Both the position numbers and the translations under genes were made by a program. From Phycisphaeraceae bacterium (GTDB taxonomy: Bacteria > Planctomycetota > Phycisphaerae > Phycisphaerales > Phycisphaeraceae), in contig JADZCD010000066.1 in the NCBI GenBank assembly GCA_020851735.1, positions 62,001 through 126,000 on the forward strand: a stretch of 64,000 nucleotides of DNA, in the 5' to 3' direction. This document shows positions 1-8,407 of the stretch, one piece after another (the first letter of the stretch is position 1; each line of letters starts with the position of its first letter). The notes under the pieces are model-generated. The model was not told the DNA's origin and did not search any database. It saw only the letters and a list, made by a program, of their open reading frames with translations.

Positions 1-180
1 AACGGCCACCGCTATTCCTCCGCCTGGGCAGCCTCCAAAAAAGAAGCCGAGCAGAAAGCAGCCCTGCTGGCCTTAGAGGAACTTCACGTGGTTCAGATTG
101 AGCCCGATGGCCAGATTCGTCTGGTGGCTGAGGAAACGTCCCTGCCCCAAAATTCCTCTCCCCAGATCGACCCTAAGTAA
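1..180 (+). CDS. rnc: Ribonuclease III, C-terminal end (partial)
   Basis: The frame is open from base 1 to a TAA at 178-180, giving 59 residues of a gene that begins before the window. The N-terminal part, NGHRYSSAWAASKKEAEQ followed by KAALLALEEL, is the last strand and helix of a double-stranded-RNA-binding domain, with the characteristic alanine-rich ASKKEAEQKAA helix. That domain closes RNase III, the endonuclease that processes rRNA precursors and structured mRNAs. About 28 further residues after the domain are hydrophilic and unremarkable. The catalytic domain lies outside the window, so another dsRBD protein cannot be excluded, but RNase III is by far the commonest bacterial protein ending this way. 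Confidence 0.8.
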   Translation, partial: NGHRYSSAWAASKKEAEQKAALLALEELHVVQIEPDGQIRLVAEETSLPQNSSPQIDPK

Positions 181-426
181 CCTCCCCCGGATTCCCCCTG
201 GTTCCCTCGTCTACCCCATTTTTCTTTATTGCGGTTCTCTGTCTGCGCTCCAATGGTCAGTTGGACTCCGCCGCTCAAGTTCAGGCGCCGCACATACACT
301 CCAGTCATTGCCGGATGATCTGCCGCGGTGCCTGTTGAGTCCTCATGTTCAAATACAAAACCCCGCCATGACCCCCGGGGTTATGACTTGTCATCAGCTT
401 GGCAGACAAAAAATCAGCAGAAAACC

Positions 427-705
427 TTACCGCCCGGAACGCAGCTCGCTGACAGCCTGAAGCCAGTTTTCCGCGTCTCTGCCGGCCGGCTTGCCTTTGG
501 CCAACCAGATCATGTACGCCCGCTTGGCGATCTGATCATGGCTGAGCGTGATCTTCACTTCCGACGTTCCTCCGGCCGGGCGACTGCTGGCCGCGGGCGC
601 GGGGGTGGCGGCCTTCACCGCCGCTTCAACCGCTTGCGCCGCAGGTGTTTTCGCGGGAGCCTTCTTCTTCGCCGCCGCTGCATTCGTCAGACTTTCTTTT
701 GCCAT
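427..705 (-). CDS. DUF2934 domain protein
   Basis: A 92-residue protein. The first half is an Ala/Pro/Lys-rich low-complexity stretch (MAKESLTNAAAAKKKAPAK). The second half, about residues 50-88, matches the small DUF2934 domain, with the pattern IAKRAYMIWLAKGKPAGRD followed by ENWLQAVSEL; the conserved features are RAY-x-IW, G-x-P-x-GR-x-x-x-NW and the final helix. The function of DUF2934 is unknown; it commonly follows basic, low-complexity tails in proteobacterial and planctomycete proteins. The ATG is preceded by AAAGGA at suitable distance. The gene stands alone, with about 250 bp on one side and 290 bp on the other in which no further gene is recognisable. Confidence 0.75.
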   Translation of the reverse strand: MAKESLTNAAAAKKKAPAKTPAAQAVEAAVKAATPAPAASSRPAGGTSEVKITLSHDQIAKRAYMIWLAKGKPAGRDAENWLQAVSELRSGR

Positions 706-995
706 CTGGAGATTCCTTTCTCTTAATAAACACTTGGCTTAACTCAAAGCGATCTTCCGGATAGGTTCACTTTGCCTGGGCCCTGCTTAACGTCTGTGTC
801 CGATAAGATTACCCAAATCGTGCAATTTAACAAGTTCTCAAGCGTTTTTTCTTGCTCGGTGCCGTCTCTTTTCTCTGCCTGACCCAATGCAAACAGCGGG
901 CCAGTTGCGCGCTTCGTTGATTGCTCTTCCCAGGGGCGTTTTGCCCGCCAATTTATTCCTCATCGCTTATCCGCTTGCCTGTCCGTTGGGCAACC

Positions 996-1505
996 TCACG
1001 TCCCCTTGCGCCGGCGATCCAAATCCTCGATCACTTGCTCGGCATGACCGCTTACCTTCACCTTGTCCCAGCGCTTGGCCACTTTTCCCTGCGGATCAAT
1101 CAGATACGTGGTGCGCACGACTCCCATATAGATCTTGCCGTAATTCTTTTTTTCCTGCCACACGCCGTATTGACTGCAGACCTTGCGCTCTACGTCGGCC
1201 AGCAACATGAAGTTCAGGTTAAGTTTTTGCACAAACTTGTCGTGCGTGGCGGCCGCGTCCGGACTGATGCCGACCACCGTCGCCTGAAGCTTGTTCAGTA
1301 GGCTTTTTTGGTCGCGAAACTGGCACGCCTCATCCGTGCAGCCCGGCGTGTTGTCCTTGGGATAAAAATAAACAATCACCCAACCCCCTTTGGCATCCTT
1401 CAGCCGCCAAGGCTTGTCGTCCGCGCCCGGCAGTTCAAAAAGCGGGGCCGGTGATCCTTCCGCAATCAAATCGTGGGGTGCAATGGACTGGGTTTTCTGA
1501 TTCAT
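996..1505 (-). CDS. bcp: Thioredoxin-dependent peroxiredoxin, BCP/PrxQ type
   Basis: A 169-residue thiol peroxidase of the AhpC/TSA thioredoxin-fold superfamily; it reduces hydrogen and organic peroxides in the cytoplasm with electrons from thioredoxin. The peroxidatic site is TPGCTDEACQFRD, with Cys56 as the attacking cysteine and Cys61 five residues later, the arrangement of atypical two-Cys BCP/PrxQ enzymes. The strand before it (VIVYFYPKDN) and the later GVVRTTYLIDPQGKV are also typical. Length agrees with the family (about 150-170). No signal peptide is seen. It stands alone on the minus strand and converges on nothing; about 200 bp separate its start from the divergent gmd gene, room for two divergent promoters. 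Confidence 0.93.
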   Translation of the reverse strand: MNQKTQSIAPHDLIAEGSPAPLFELPGADDKPWRLKDAKGGWVIVYFYPKDNTPGCTDEACQFRDQKSLLNKLQATVVGISPDAAATHDKFVQKLNLNFMLLADVERKVCSQYGVWQEKKNYGKIYMGVVRTTYLIDPQGKVAKRWDKVKVSGHAEQVIEDLDRRRKGT

Positions 1506-1706
1506 TTTTGTTTGGCGCCTTAAAATCTCTTGGTGGCATCATTCTAGGCGTCTAAATGACACGCCAAATGAACTTTTCATTGTCCACTTCTGTATGCGCT
1601 AAGAAGTCCCATAACCGCCCGCGCCCTGCCCGGCATATCTACAACTGCACCCGGGAGCCGATATTCACCTCACTTGCATTCATTTTCATAAAGGCAGCCT
1701 AACCGC

Positions 1707-2759
1707 ATGAATCCCCGACGCGCCTTAATCACCGGCATCACCGGGCAGGATGGTTCCTATCTGACGGAATTCCTTCTCGGCAAGGGCTATGAAGTCCACG
1801 GTCTGATCCGCCGTTCCAGCTCCTTTAACACTTCCAGAATCAACCACGTCTATCGCGATCCCCACGAAGCCAGCGCCGGCCTGTTTCTGCATTATGCCGA
1901 CATGACCGATCCGATCTGCTTAAGCAACCTCATCCAGCACGTCAAACCCACCGAGGTCTACAACTTAGCCGCCCAAAGCCACGTGCGCGTCAGCTTTGAT
2001 CAGCCCATCTACACCGGCGACGTCGTCGCCTTAGGCGCCATTCGCCTCCTCGAAGCCATCCGCGATTTTCAGGATCGCTGGGGCTATCAGGTCCGCTACT
2101 ACCAGGCCTCCAGCTCCGAACAATTCGGCAAGGTCGTGGAAACGCCCCAGACGGAAAAAACCCCGTTCTATCCCCGCTCGCCCTACGGCGTGGCCAAGGT
2201 TTACGCCCACTGGATCACCATCAACTATCGCGAAAGCTACAACCTCCACGCCTCCTGCGGCATCCTCTTTAACCACGAAAGCCCCCGCCGCGGCGAAACC
2301 TTCCTCACCCGCAAAATCTCCCGGGCCGTCGGACGCATCAAACACGGCCTGCAGAAATCCGTGTTCCTGGGCAACCTCGAATCCAAGCGCGACTGGGGAT
2401 TTGCCGGCGATTACGTCCGCGCCATGTGGCTGATGCTCCAGCAGGAAAAACCCGACGACTACGTCGTCGCCACCGGGCAGACCCACTCCGTCCGCGAATT
2501 CTGCGAAAAAGCCTTCGCTCACGTCGGCCTGGATTACCGCGATTTCATCCAGATCGATCCCCGCTACTTCCGGCCCGCCGAGGTGGACCTGCTCTTAGGC
2601 GATTCCACCAAGGCCCGCACCGCCCTGGGCTGGCAACCGAAGGTTGATTTTCAGCACCTGGTGACCATGATGGTCGACGCCGACCTGGAGTTGGCCCAAC
2701 GGGAGAAAACGCTGATCGAGGCCGGGCACGCCGTGTCGACGCCCAAGGAACAGGCGTAA
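1707..2759 (+). CDS. gmd: GDP-mannose 4,6-dehydratase
   Basis: A 350-residue extended short-chain dehydrogenase that converts GDP-mannose to GDP-4-keto-6-deoxymannose, the first committed step to GDP-fucose and related 6-deoxysugars. The N-terminal nucleotide-binding loop is [15 protein letters not shown] and is followed by the family-specific [11 protein letters not shown]. The catalytic Ser/Glu pair lies in [10 protein letters not shown] and the YxxxK pair is Tyr160-Lys164 in [12 protein letters not shown]. The [15 protein letters not shown] block is a hallmark of GMD. Start codon ATG is preceded by AAAGGCAG. It heads a plus-strand set with an FkbM methyltransferase and GDP-fucose synthase, which makes the GDP-fucose pathway assignment firm. 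Confidence 0.97.
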   Translation: MNPRRALITGITGQDGSYLTEFLLGKGYEVHGLIRRSSSFNTSRINHVYRDPHEASAGLFLHYADMTDPICLSNLIQHVKPTEVYNLAAQSHVRVSFDQPIYTGDVVALGAIRLLEAIRDFQDRWGYQVRYYQASSSEQFGKVVETPQTEKTPFYPRSPYGVAKVYAHWITINYRESYNLHASCGILFNHESPRRGETFLTRKISRAVGRIKHGLQKSVFLGNLESKRDWGFAGDYVRAMWLMLQQEKPDDYVVATGQTHSVREFCEKAFAHVGLDYRDFIQIDPRYFRPAEVDLLLGDSTKARTALGWQPKVDFQHLVTMMVDADLELAQREKTLIEAGHAVSTPKEQA

Positions 2760-2924
2760 CATACCCGTGTCAGCCGGGCACGACGGACTTGCCGCAGCCC
2801 CAGGTCGGGATTCCCCCGGATGCCCGCCCAGGGGCGCTTGCCGGATCCGCTTAAGGGCGGCCATGCGAACCTCGTGGCATTTGACGCCGTGCCCCGGCCC
2901 CGGTGATCGCGGAGACATGATTGC

Positions 2925-3746
2925 ATGAGAGCCCTGCGTAAATTAGCGCTTAACTTCAGCCCGCGGGCCTGCCGCGTCCTGGGAGTCGGGGGTTACGCGC
3001 GCTATGGGGCCGCCCTGCTGCGGGCCGCGCCGACGGTGATTCGTCGCGGCGAATTGCGCGACGTGGATCGCCTGATGGGCCGGCGCGTCGTGCGGGTTCG
3101 CTATCGCGGGCGGCCCGTGACGTTCGATTGCCTCTTCATGGATGCCCACATCCGCGACGGCACGTATGCCTTTGGCCTGATCCGCGAATTGGCCATCCGT
3201 GACTGCTATCTGCGCCACATGCCCGCCGCCGTCGTCACCTCCGCGCGGCGGGTGATCGACATCGGCGCCAATCGCGGCACCTTCTCAACGCTCTTAACCC
3301 CCTGGGCGCAACGCATCGTCGCCGTCGAAGTGCTCCCGGAGATGGCCCAAGTCATCCAACACAACATGCGCGTCAACCACTTTACCGGCTGCAGCGTCGT
3401 CCAGGCGTTCATGGGGTCCGGCGGCAAGATCGCCGGCCTGGCGCAATCCACCATGACCATGCCCCAGCTCTTGGACTCCCAGGGCCTGGAAGCCGTGGAC
3501 CTGTTGAAAATGGACATCGAGGGCAGCGAGTTCGCCCTCTTTGCCGACAGCCGCTGGCTCGACCGCGTCGGCGCGCTGACCATGGAAGTTCATCCCCAAT
3601 GGGGCGATCCCGCCACCGTGCTCGGGCCCCTGCGCGACCACGGGTTTACCTGCCGCGTGATGGACCAGAACCTGACGGTCGTCAGCAACGTGCGTCAGGC
3701 CGAATTCATCTGCGCCCACCGCCCGGCGCCGACGGAGATCCGCTAG
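2925..3746 (+). CDS. FkbM family methyltransferase
   Basis: A 273-residue SAM-dependent methyltransferase. The SAM-binding glycine motif is VIDIGANRGTF (about residues 110-120), followed by AVEVLPEMAQVI and by the FkbM-typical LLKMDIEGSEFAL block near residue 190. FkbM proteins O-methylate hydroxyl groups, often on sugars of exopolysaccharides or glycolipids. The gene lies 165 bp after gmd and nine bases before the GDP-fucose synthase start, so it is probably co-transcribed with them. That position suggests the target is a deoxyhexose such as fucose, but the acceptor cannot be read from the sequence. A second FkbM protein is at 46878-47864. Confidence 0.88.
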   Translation: MRALRKLALNFSPRACRVLGVGGYARYGAALLRAAPTVIRRGELRDVDRLMGRRVVRVRYRGRPVTFDCLFMDAHIRDGTYAFGLIRELAIRDCYLRHMPAAVVTSARRVIDIGANRGTFSTLLTPWAQRIVAVEVLPEMAQVIQHNMRVNHFTGCSVVQAFMGSGGKIAGLAQSTMTMPQLLDSQGLEAVDLLKMDIEGSEFALFADSRWLDRVGALTMEVHPQWGDPATVLGPLRDHGFTCRVMDQNLTVVSNVRQAEFICAHRPAPTEIR

Positions 3747-3754
3747 CGTCAACC

Positions 3755-4693
3755 ATGATTAACCTGCAAGAACAACGCATCGTGGTCACCGGCGGGGGCG
3801 GCTTTCTGGGCCAAGTCCTCTGCCGGCTGCTGGCCGCCCGCGGCTGCCGCCACGTGGATGTCCCGCGCCGCCGCGATTACGACCTGACCACCGAACGCGA
3901 CGCCCAACGCCTCTACGACGACTTCAAACCCGACGTCGTGCTCCACCTGGCCGCGGAAGTGGGGGGCATCGGCGCCAACCGGGCCCACCCCGGACGATTT
4001 TTCTACGCCAACCTGGCCATGGGCCTGCACCTGATCGAACAGGCCCGCCGCCGCGGCATCCGCAAATTCGTCCAGGTCGGCACCGTCTGCGCCTATCCCA
4101 AATTCGCCCCCGTGCCCTTCCGCGAAGAAAATCTCTGGGACGGCTACCCCGAGGAAACCAACGCCCCCTACGGCATCGCCAAAAAATCCCTCTTCGTCAT
4201 GCTCCAGGCCTATCAGCAGGAATATGGCCTAAAGAGCGCCGTGGTCCTGCCCGTCAACCTCTACGGGCCCGGCGACAACTTCGACCCCCAAAGCTCGCAC
4301 GTCGTGCCCGCCCTCATCCGTAAATGCGAAGAAGCCCGCCGCGCCAACGCCCCCGCCATGGAGTGCTGGGGCACGGGCTCCGCCTCGCGCGAATTCCTCT
4401 ACGTCGATGACGCCGCCGCCGGAGTCCTCGCCGCCGCCGAACGCATGGAAGAACCTCTGCCGATCAACCTCGGCACCGGGTCGGAAATCTCCATCCGCGA
4501 CCTGGTCACCCTCATCGCCCAGCTCTGCGGCTACACCGGGCGCATCACCTGGGACCCCTCCAAACCCGACGGCCAACCCCGCCGCAGCCTGGACATCTCC
4601 CGCGCCCGCCAACTCCTGGGCTGGCAACCGCAGATCGACTTTAAAACCGGCCTGCAACGCACCATCGCCTGGTGGCGCAGCCAGAATCCCTGA
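3755..4693 (+). CDS. fcl: GDP-L-fucose synthase
   Basis: A 312-residue epimerase/reductase that turns GDP-4-keto-6-deoxymannose, the GMD product, into GDP-L-fucose. The nucleotide-binding loop is VTGGGGFLGQVL and the YxxxK pair is in PYGIAKKSLFVML. Typical blocks are VGTVCAYPKFAPVPF, NLYGPGDNFDPQSSHV and ECWGTGSASREFLYV. The frame stays open about 150 bases further upstream, inside the methyltransferase gene, but the ATG at 3755 starts exactly at the conserved beta strand and leaves a family-standard length, so it is chosen. It lies directly downstream of the FkbM gene and closes the GDP-fucose module. Confidence 0.96.
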   Translation: MINLQEQRIVVTGGGGFLGQVLCRLLAARGCRHVDVPRRRDYDLTTERDAQRLYDDFKPDVVLHLAAEVGGIGANRAHPGRFFYANLAMGLHLIEQARRRGIRKFVQVGTVCAYPKFAPVPFREENLWDGYPEETNAPYGIAKKSLFVMLQAYQQEYGLKSAVVLPVNLYGPGDNFDPQSSHVVPALIRKCEEARRANAPAMECWGTGSASREFLYVDDAAAGVLAAAERMEEPLPINLGTGSEISIRDLVTLIAQLCGYTGRITWDPSKPDGQPRRSLDISRARQLLGWQPQIDFKTGLQRTIAWWRSQNP

Positions 4694-4706
4694 CTGTCAA
4701 TCTCTC

Positions 4707-5465
4707 CTATCCCACCAGTTGGCCTCGCAGCCGCGCCCTGGCCACCTCTAATCGCCTCCGCACCGCCTTAAGCGAACACCCCAGCGCCCGCGCCGCTTCC
4801 GCGACCGACTGACCCTGGATGCACACCAGCTCCACCGCCTGACGCTGGCGGGGCGACAGCCGCGGCAGGCAATACCGCAGACGCGACAGATCCTCCGCCT
4901 GGCCCACTTCACCCGCCGGGTCCCGCGGCGGCGGGGTAGGCAACGTTGAAAACCGCTGCATGGCCCTCGCTTCCGCCCCGAAGCGCCGCCGATGCTCACG
5001 CACCAGATTGTGCGCGATGCCGATCAGGTAGGTCTGCGGACTGGATTGCCCCGCGAATCCGTCCGGACGCGACCACGCCCGCAGAAAAGCCTCCTGGGCC
5101 AGATCGTCCGCTAGATCCGACCGGGAAATATGTCGCAACAGGTATCTCACCACCGCCGGCCGCGCCGCGTGATACAACTGCCCAAATCCCTGCCTGTCGC
5201 GCGGCAACCCCCCGGAAGGCTTACCTCCGCTTCCGGACACCGGCCCCGTGCCCCCGGCAGATAGATCTTCACCTTCAACCGCGCCGACACGCGATGGCGC
5301 CATGGGGGCCGTGGCAGCCGGATCGAATTGGGAATCTCCATCCCTATGAACACGAGCATCGTTCAACGGCTTACAGAAACGTTCTTCCTCCCGGCCCGGC
5401 CCGGCACCGGGAACAATGGCAGGAACGTCACTTCCAGGATCAGCCGCGGGAATTAATAGACGCAT
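4707..5465 (-). CDS. ECF-like sigma-70 family RNA polymerase sigma factor
   Basis: A 252-residue protein. Residues from about 90 on form a two-domain ECF sigma factor: region 2 runs from YHAARPAVVRYLL through DDLAQEAFLRAW to TYLIGIAHNLVREHRRR, and region 4 from LPRLSPRQRQAVELVC to the helix-turn-helix SVAEAARALGCSLKAVRRRL. The first 90 residues are Gly/Pro/Ser-rich and of unknown role. ATG at 5465 is preferred because AGGTGAG lies eight bases upstream; a GTG at 5477 is the alternative. No anti-sigma factor gene is adjacent. It converges with the fucose synthase (13 bp between stops) and lies downstream of the response-regulator-like gene in the same direction. Confidence 0.88.
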   Translation of the reverse strand: MRLLIPAADPGSDVPAIVPGAGPGREEERFCKPLNDARVHRDGDSQFDPAATAPMAPSRVGAVEGEDLSAGGTGPVSGSGGKPSGGLPRDRQGFGQLYHAARPAVVRYLLRHISRSDLADDLAQEAFLRAWSRPDGFAGQSSPQTYLIGIAHNLVREHRRRFGAEARAMQRFSTLPTPPPRDPAGEVGQAEDLSRLRYCLPRLSPRQRQAVELVCIQGQSVAEAARALGCSLKAVRRRLEVARARLRGQLVG

Positions 5466-5518
5466 GGATAGACTCACCTATAAAAAGAGGATCAGCCAGC
5501 CGATGCCCAAGGATTGAA

Positions 5519-6247
5519 TTAGGCCACGATCAATTCCGAGTTGGCCGACGTCTGCAGCGTCGACGTCTCTTCGCCAAGCACGTATCCCCGCCCGCGCACC
5601 GTCAGGAGCAAGGAGGGGATTTTCGGGTCCGTTTCGATCAGCCGCCGGAGCTTGCCCACCTGCACGTCCAGATTGCGGCCGTCCGGATCGACCGCCGAAT
5701 CCGCCCAGAGAATGTCGGTCACTTCCAGCCGCGTGATGACCCGCCCCCGATGCGCCAGAAAATAGCGGAGCAGATCCGCCTGCCCGCGCGTGATCGGGTG
5801 CGGCTGATCATGGCGCCAGGCCTTAAGACGATCCAGATCGATCCGGGCCGCGCCCAGCCGCACCGCGTGATGACGACGTCCCAGCACCTGCCGGGCGATG
5901 CGCAACATGATCCGATCCGCCAGGGCCGGCAGCGGATACGAGTCCAGCAGCACGTCGTCCGCGCCGCTGTCCAACAGGGCCTGCTCCAGCAGGGGATTGA
6001 ATTGGGGAATCAACGCAATCAACGTGGGGGGAGTGCTTAGGGCGGACAAACGAGCGCAGAAGGCCGCGGTGTTTTCCGCCAATAAGGACGAAAAAACCAC
6101 CGCCGAAACAGGCTGGGTTTCCAGCGTCTGCCCTAACGATTCCAGCGCCATGAAGCGCGTCGGAATCGCCCCATGCCGGGCCAGCAGACAAGCCAGATTC
6201 TCCAACCAGTCCTGACGGGAGTGAGCCAGCAGAATTCGATGACGCAT
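5519..6247 (-). CDS. OmpR-type response regulator with degenerate receiver
   Basis: A 242-residue protein with an N-terminal receiver-like domain (1-120) and a C-terminal OmpR/PhoB winged helix (125-225: ITRGQADLLRYFLAHRGRVI, NLDVQVGKLRRLIE, LLTVRGRGYVLG). In the receiver, the acidic pair after strand 1 is missing (ILLAHSRQ), the phospho-acceptor position in SAVVFSSLL is serine, and the conserved lysine site reads DDVLLDSYP. It is therefore unlikely to be switched by ordinary Asp phosphorylation; DNA binding looks intact. ATG at 6247 is chosen because the receiver fold begins there; an open frame continues to 6475 but is not protein-like. No histidine kinase is adjacent. It may bind DNA constitutively or sense something else. 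Confidence 0.82.
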   Translation of the reverse strand: MRHRILLAHSRQDWLENLACLLARHGAIPTRFMALESLGQTLETQPVSAVVFSSLLAENTAAFCARLSALSTPPTLIALIPQFNPLLEQALLDSGADDVLLDSYPLPALADRIMLRIARQVLGRRHHAVRLGAARIDLDRLKAWRHDQPHPITRGQADLLRYFLAHRGRVITRLEVTDILWADSAVDPDGRNLDVQVGKLRRLIETDPKIPSLLLTVRGRGYVLGEETSTLQTSANSELIVA

Positions 6248-6863
6248 CGGGTAGTACCCCTGGACAAGATGATCAACCGCCCCAGCCTGAACGCGAAACT
6301 CCCACACCAACGACGTGAGTTCTGGTATACCACGCATGTAGACAAAATGGAATAGTATGTGTTGTAAATAAACCACAAAATCATCGGATGATGGTGGCGC
6401 GCGAAAAACGAACCTGTGGGTTTCCCCGCGTGCTAAATTTGCTGGCGGCGCGGAAATGAGGGAATTCCCCGACAAAAAATAGTGAAATGGCGCACGCGGC
6501 TCGCTGGATTCCGCAGGCGCGTCAGGAATCTTTCAAACCTCTCGGCTTCCGCTAAGACGCTTGGCAAAACATGCGGCATTTTCCACATCTGGGCATCGCC
6601 CACCTCCCGCGTCACTCATCCATGGCCGGTGACTCCTGCGGGGCTGCGAAAAATTCTCTCTCCCTCCCTTTGAGCCCAGGCGCTGTTTTGCCTGGGCTTG
6701 TTTTTTCAGGCTCCCCCGCAAGGGCCGTGGCTCCCCCCAGCCTCAGGCCGCGCGACGTCTTAGCCTTGGGGCATATCCGATGCCGCCCGCGGACCGCTTA
6801 GACAGCCGTGTTCCAGCCTGGGCCTTGGCTGTGGTATAGTCCTGGCCAAAGGTGAGAGTTCCC
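6248..6863. other. Intergenic region with a terminator but no convincing gene
   Basis: This 616-bp gap separates two divergent regulator genes. The part nearest the minus-strand gene (about 6250-6400) is AT-richer and may hold its promoter. Short open frames occur on both strands, but none has a credible start or protein-like composition. A good intrinsic terminator at 6673-6706 points along the plus strand although no protein gene precedes it, so a small transcript from about 6480 to 6700 is possible. Confidence 0.5.
6673..6706 (+). terminator. Intrinsic terminator without an obvious upstream gene
   Basis: A perfect nine-base stem, AGCCCAGGC pairing with GCCTGGGCT, with a loop of eight bases (GCTGTTTT), followed by TGTTTTTT. 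It would terminate a plus-strand transcript arising in the 6.4-6.67 kb gap. Confidence 0.75.
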
Positions 6864-7580
6864 ATGGCCAGTCCGACTGTCGAGGATTACCTAAAACGCA
6901 TCCTGCTCGAGGAAGAGCAGCAAGGCGAAGGTGCGCGCGAGGGGGGCAAAGAAGGCGGCAAAGAGGGGGGCAAAGAGGGGGGGCGGCTGTCGACTGGCGA
7001 TCTGGCCGTGGCCATGGGCGTCACGCCCGGCTCGGCGACCGCCATGGCTAAGACCCTTAGCGAATCGGGTTTGGTTGAGTACGAAGCCCGCGCCGGTGTC
7101 AGGCTCTCCCGTCGCGGCCGCAAGCTGGCCATGCACGTCTTGCGCCGCCATCGCATTTTGGAACTGTTCCTGGTTCGTGTCCTGGGCTTGGATTGGTCCG
7201 AAGTTCATAAAGAAGCGGAGCAGCTCGAACACGCCCTTTCCGAACGCGTGCTCGATCGCCTGGACGCCCTGCTGGGCCACCCCCTGGTCGATCCGCATGG
7301 CTCGCCGATTCCCACCGCCGAGGGCGTCCTGGAATCGCCCAACTGGGTGAGCTTAAACGAGTGCCAGGTCGGCAAGCGCGTCCGCATCGCCCGCGTGGCT
7401 GGGGAAGATCCGCAATTCCTCCGCTTTTTGGATGGCTTAGGCCTGGTCCCCGGCGTGGAAGTGACCGTCATCAGCCGCGAAACCCTCGCCGACGCCATCA
7501 CCCTGGCCGCCAAGGACCGTCCCCCGGTCACGCTCGGCAGCGCCGCGGCCGCGCGACTCTTTGTCAAAATCGAATCCTGA
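6864..7580 (+). CDS. MntR-like DtxR-family metal regulator with FeoA domain and repeat insertion
   Basis: A 238-residue regulator: N-terminal winged helix (5-80), dimerisation domain (88-150), C-terminal FeoA/SH3-like domain (from about 165). By comparison with known family sequences the metal ligands resemble manganese-sensing MntR more than iron-sensing DtxR: Asp8 in VEDYL, His96 and Glu100 in RRHRILE, and Glu119/Glu122/His123 in EQLEHAL, where DtxR has Cys. MntR's Glu11 is Lys here. It should repress metal uptake genes when Mn(II) or Fe(II) is bound. A GGKE repeat (about residues 26-40) is inserted between helices 1 and 2 of the winged helix. ATG at 6864 has AAGGTGAG seven bases upstream. 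No transporter gene is adjacent. Confidence 0.88.
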   Translation: MASPTVEDYLKRILLEEEQQGEGAREGGKEGGKEGGKEGGRLSTGDLAVAMGVTPGSATAMAKTLSESGLVEYEARAGVRLSRRGRKLAMHVLRRHRILELFLVRVLGLDWSEVHKEAEQLEHALSERVLDRLDALLGHPLVDPHGSPIPTAEGVLESPNWVSLNECQVGKRVRIARVAGEDPQFLRFLDGLGLVPGVEVTVISRETLADAITLAAKDRPPVTLGSAAAARLFVKIES

Positions 7581-7680
7581 TTGTCCCGGAACGCTTAACT
7601 CCCTTAATCCACCCATTACGATGATCCACTGATCCCCAGGCGTTCTTCGCCTGATGTGGCGCCTGTCCGCTTTCGCATCA

Positions 7681-7798
7681 GCTGATTCATACGCCCCGTG
7701 GAAACACCGCCAGCGTGAAATGAAAAGCCCGGCCGCTCCGCCGGCCGGGTCTCGCCCGCGGGAGCGGGTGGTTTTTGGCCTGCGGATTTGCCGCAATC
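7681..7798 (-). repeat. Double-hairpin interspersed repeat, copy 1
   Basis: Read on the minus strand it starts GATTGCGGCAAATCCGCAGG (a small hairpin) and continues to a strong hairpin with arms CCCGGCCG and CGGCCGGG around GCGGAG, then CTTTT, then a conserved tail ending GCGTATGAA. Copies 2 (25180-25296) and 3 (28364-28466) share this order. It fills most of the gap between the MntR-like gene and carbonic anhydrase, and its second hairpin could act as a terminator. Confidence 0.75.
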
Positions 7799-7799
7799 C

Positions 7800-8407
7800 C
7801 TATAAATCCCCCGGCCGGGTCACGCCCACGTCCAGATCGCGCAGCAGCCCGTCTTCCAAGCTGTAAATCCAGCCATGCACCGCCACCGGCTGCGCGCGGT
7901 TCCAGGCATTTTGCAGCACGGTGGTCCGGCCAACGTTGGCCACCTGCTGGATGACGTTGAGTTCGCAGAGTCGATCATGCCGCTCTTTTTCCGTGGCCAG
8001 GGCGTCGAGCTGGGCGCGATTCTGTTCACGGATTCGCCCCACGCCGTCCAGCCACCGGTCGACTAAGCCAAGCCGGTCACCGCGCAGGGCCGCCCCCACC
8101 CCGCCGCACCCGTAGTGCCCGCAGACGATCACGTGCTGGACCTGCAGCACGTCCACGGCGTATTGCAGCACGGCCAGGCAATTCAAGTCGCCTTCCGCCA
8201 CCACGTTGGCCACGTTGCGATGCACAAACAGCTCGCCGGGCAAAAGCCCGACGATTTCGTTAGCCGGCACGCGGCTGTCGGCACAGCCGATCCAGAGGTA
8301 TTCGGGGCGCTGCTGGCTCAGCAACCGACGAAAAAATCCGGGTCCCTCTTAAGCATGCCCGCGGACCAGGCCCGATTGTTGGCAAACAGGTGGCTTAGGG
8401 TGCGCAT
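7800..8407 (-). CDS. can: Beta-class carbonic anhydrase, interrupted by a one-base frameshift
   Basis: Beta carbonic anhydrase hydrates CO2 to bicarbonate at a zinc site. The downstream frame (from about 8327) holds the whole active site: Cys and Asp-Arg in WIGCADSRVP and the His/Cys pair in CGHYGCGG, then LCELNVIQQVANVG and DGLLRDLDV. It closely follows E. coli Can. The frame lacks the family's N-terminus, but that is encoded just upstream in another frame: ATG at 8407 gives MRTLSHLFANNRAWSAG, then MLKRDPDFF, and stops at a TGA. One extra base in the run of six T (8331-8336, A on plus) would join both parts into about 202 residues. Either the gene is recently broken, or the run was misread, or slippage occurs. 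GAGGG precedes the ATG. The C-terminus is about 24 residues shorter than E. coli Can. Confidence 0.88.

Noticed and set aside
5519..6475. Longer start (6475) for the response-regulator-like gene
   Set aside because: The 76 extra residues are not protein-like and fall in the probable promoter region; the receiver fold begins at the ATG at 6247.
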